Assembly (NCBI RefSeq): GCF_013033965.1
Contig: NZ_WQFE01000008.1
Location: 160,407-224,406, forward strand
DNA from: Ruegeria atlantica
Lineage (GTDB): Bacteria; Pseudomonadota; Alphaproteobacteria; Rhodobacterales; Rhodobacteraceae
Reading direction: 5' to 3'
DNA: 64,000 bases
The notes beneath the pieces are model-generated. The model was not told the DNA's origin and searched no databases. It saw nothing but the letters and a program-made list of their open reading frames with translations. Position numbers and translations under genes: made by a program. Positions 63,561-64,000 of the stretch are shown piece by piece; within the stretch, counting starts at the first letter, position 1; every line of letters begins with the position of its first letter.

Positions 63561-63965
63561 ATGATCTTGTCTAATGAAGTAGAGCACCCAGAAGAAAGTG
63601 CGCTCGCAGTTGAACGGGCCAATGCGTTGCGTCCAATACTGGAACTTGAGGAGTCAGGGCAGGATATTGGACCGCTACTATTGGAAGCGGCCAAGAAGAT
63701 TGGCGTTTCGAGAAGCACCGCATGGGACTTTTACCGTCGCCTCAAGATAAATGATGGGCGCGCGAGCTCGTTACTCCCTAAACGACGCGGTCCGAAGTAT
63801 GGCTCACGACGCCTGGAACCCGATGTAGAAAGCACAATCGAGCGCGTTCTACGCCAACACTACCTCGTACCAGAACCGCCAAGTTTTCTGAGGATAGTCA
63901 ACGAGATCCGGGCGGAGTGCGCAGCGAGAGGCTATCTGAACCGCCCCGGGTTTACCGGAGAGTGA
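63561..63965 (+). pseudogene. truncated Mu/TniA-type DDE transposase
   Basis: A 134-residue N-terminal fragment. AAKKIGVSRSTAWDFYRRLK is a helix-turn-helix and the SSLLPKRRGPKYGSRRLEP stretch with YLVPEPPSFLRIVNEIRAEC is the usual N-terminal region of TnsB/TniA-like transposases, which total 550-700 residues. It stops at 63965, before the DDE catalytic domain, by mutation or by a new insertion junction. The ATG at 63561 is preferred over GTG at 63513 inside the repeats. Confidence 0.72.
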
Positions 63966-64000
63966 TTGGTTCAAATGTTAGGCCGCTTTTTCAGCGGCAT
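63966..64000. other. end of window, hairpin sequence
   Basis: GCCGCT and AGCGGC flank a short T-rich loop near 63982-63998. This may be the start of another element that truncated the transposase. Too short to identify. Confidence 0.25.

Overview
The window looks like part of an extrachromosomal replicon (plasmid or chromid) of a marine alphaproteobacterium of the Roseobacter group (Rhodobacterales). The grounds are the gene content: an hpa-type homoprotocatechuate pathway, tripartite TctABC and TRAP uptake systems, an SBP56-type protein, and a Rep_3 (RepB-type) initiator divergent from parAB. Genes are tightly packed, often with ATGA or TGATG overlaps. I recognised no tRNA, rRNA or CRISPR.

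Layout. (1) 1-15.3 kb: the end of a natural-product locus. A plus-strand operon, cut by the left edge, carries a terminal C-T-TE NRPS module, a GINT1-like protein and a secreted glycoside hydrolase. It converges on a 9.8-kb minus-strand hybrid gene with the order A-T-KS-AT-T-aminotransferase-C-A-T. (2) 16-22 kb: a DUF2520 dehydrogenase-like protein, an ABC-F ATPase with a possible leader peptide, a sulfotransferase/Asp-Glu-racemase-like pair and a divergent LysR regulator. (3) 22-26.7 kb: a 1555-aa repetitive autotransporter. (4) 27.3-32.1 kb: SBP56 with a membrane protein, and a GbsR-like regulator with DUF4166 and saccharopine-dehydrogenase-like genes. (5) 32.2-48.0 kb: a catabolic region. 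A TctCBA transporter, aldehyde dehydrogenase, Tm-1-like protein, IclR regulator and class III transaminase sit next to hpaR and hpaF-E-D-gabD-G-H-I. The hpa set takes 3,4-dihydroxyphenylacetate by meta cleavage to pyruvate and succinate; hpaBC is absent. HpaI carries a C-terminal DUF2218 domain. (6) 49-56.6 kb: a second aromatic-acid operon (MBL-fold protein, FAD monooxygenase, DUF2783, TRAP transporter, VOC protein, maleylacetoacetate-isomerase-like GST), closed by a divergently regulated MarR gene. Four copies of one 14-bp palindrome link the MarR promoter and the operon promoter. (7) 56.9-61.2 kb: parB, parA, an origin with five 22-bp iterons, DnaA boxes and an AT-rich stretch, then repB. 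(8) 61.2-64 kb: a mobile-element graveyard. It has two IS6-family remnants, a complete IS110-family (IS1111-type) element with subterminal inverted repeats, three 20-bp tandem repeats that look like a Mu/Tn7-type transposon end, and a truncated Mu/TniA-type transposase.

How it works together. Two separately regulated aromatic-compound pathways with dedicated uptake share a replicon with a secondary-metabolite locus and a surface adhesin-like protein, maintained by a parAB/repB system. The points most worth following are the beta-amino-forming hybrid assembly line with its unusual A-less terminal module, the HpaI-DUF2218 fusion, the DNA operators that can be read directly from the sequence, and the IS1111-type insertion beside a transposon end. 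Gene functions rest on recognised motifs and family knowledge, not on database searches.
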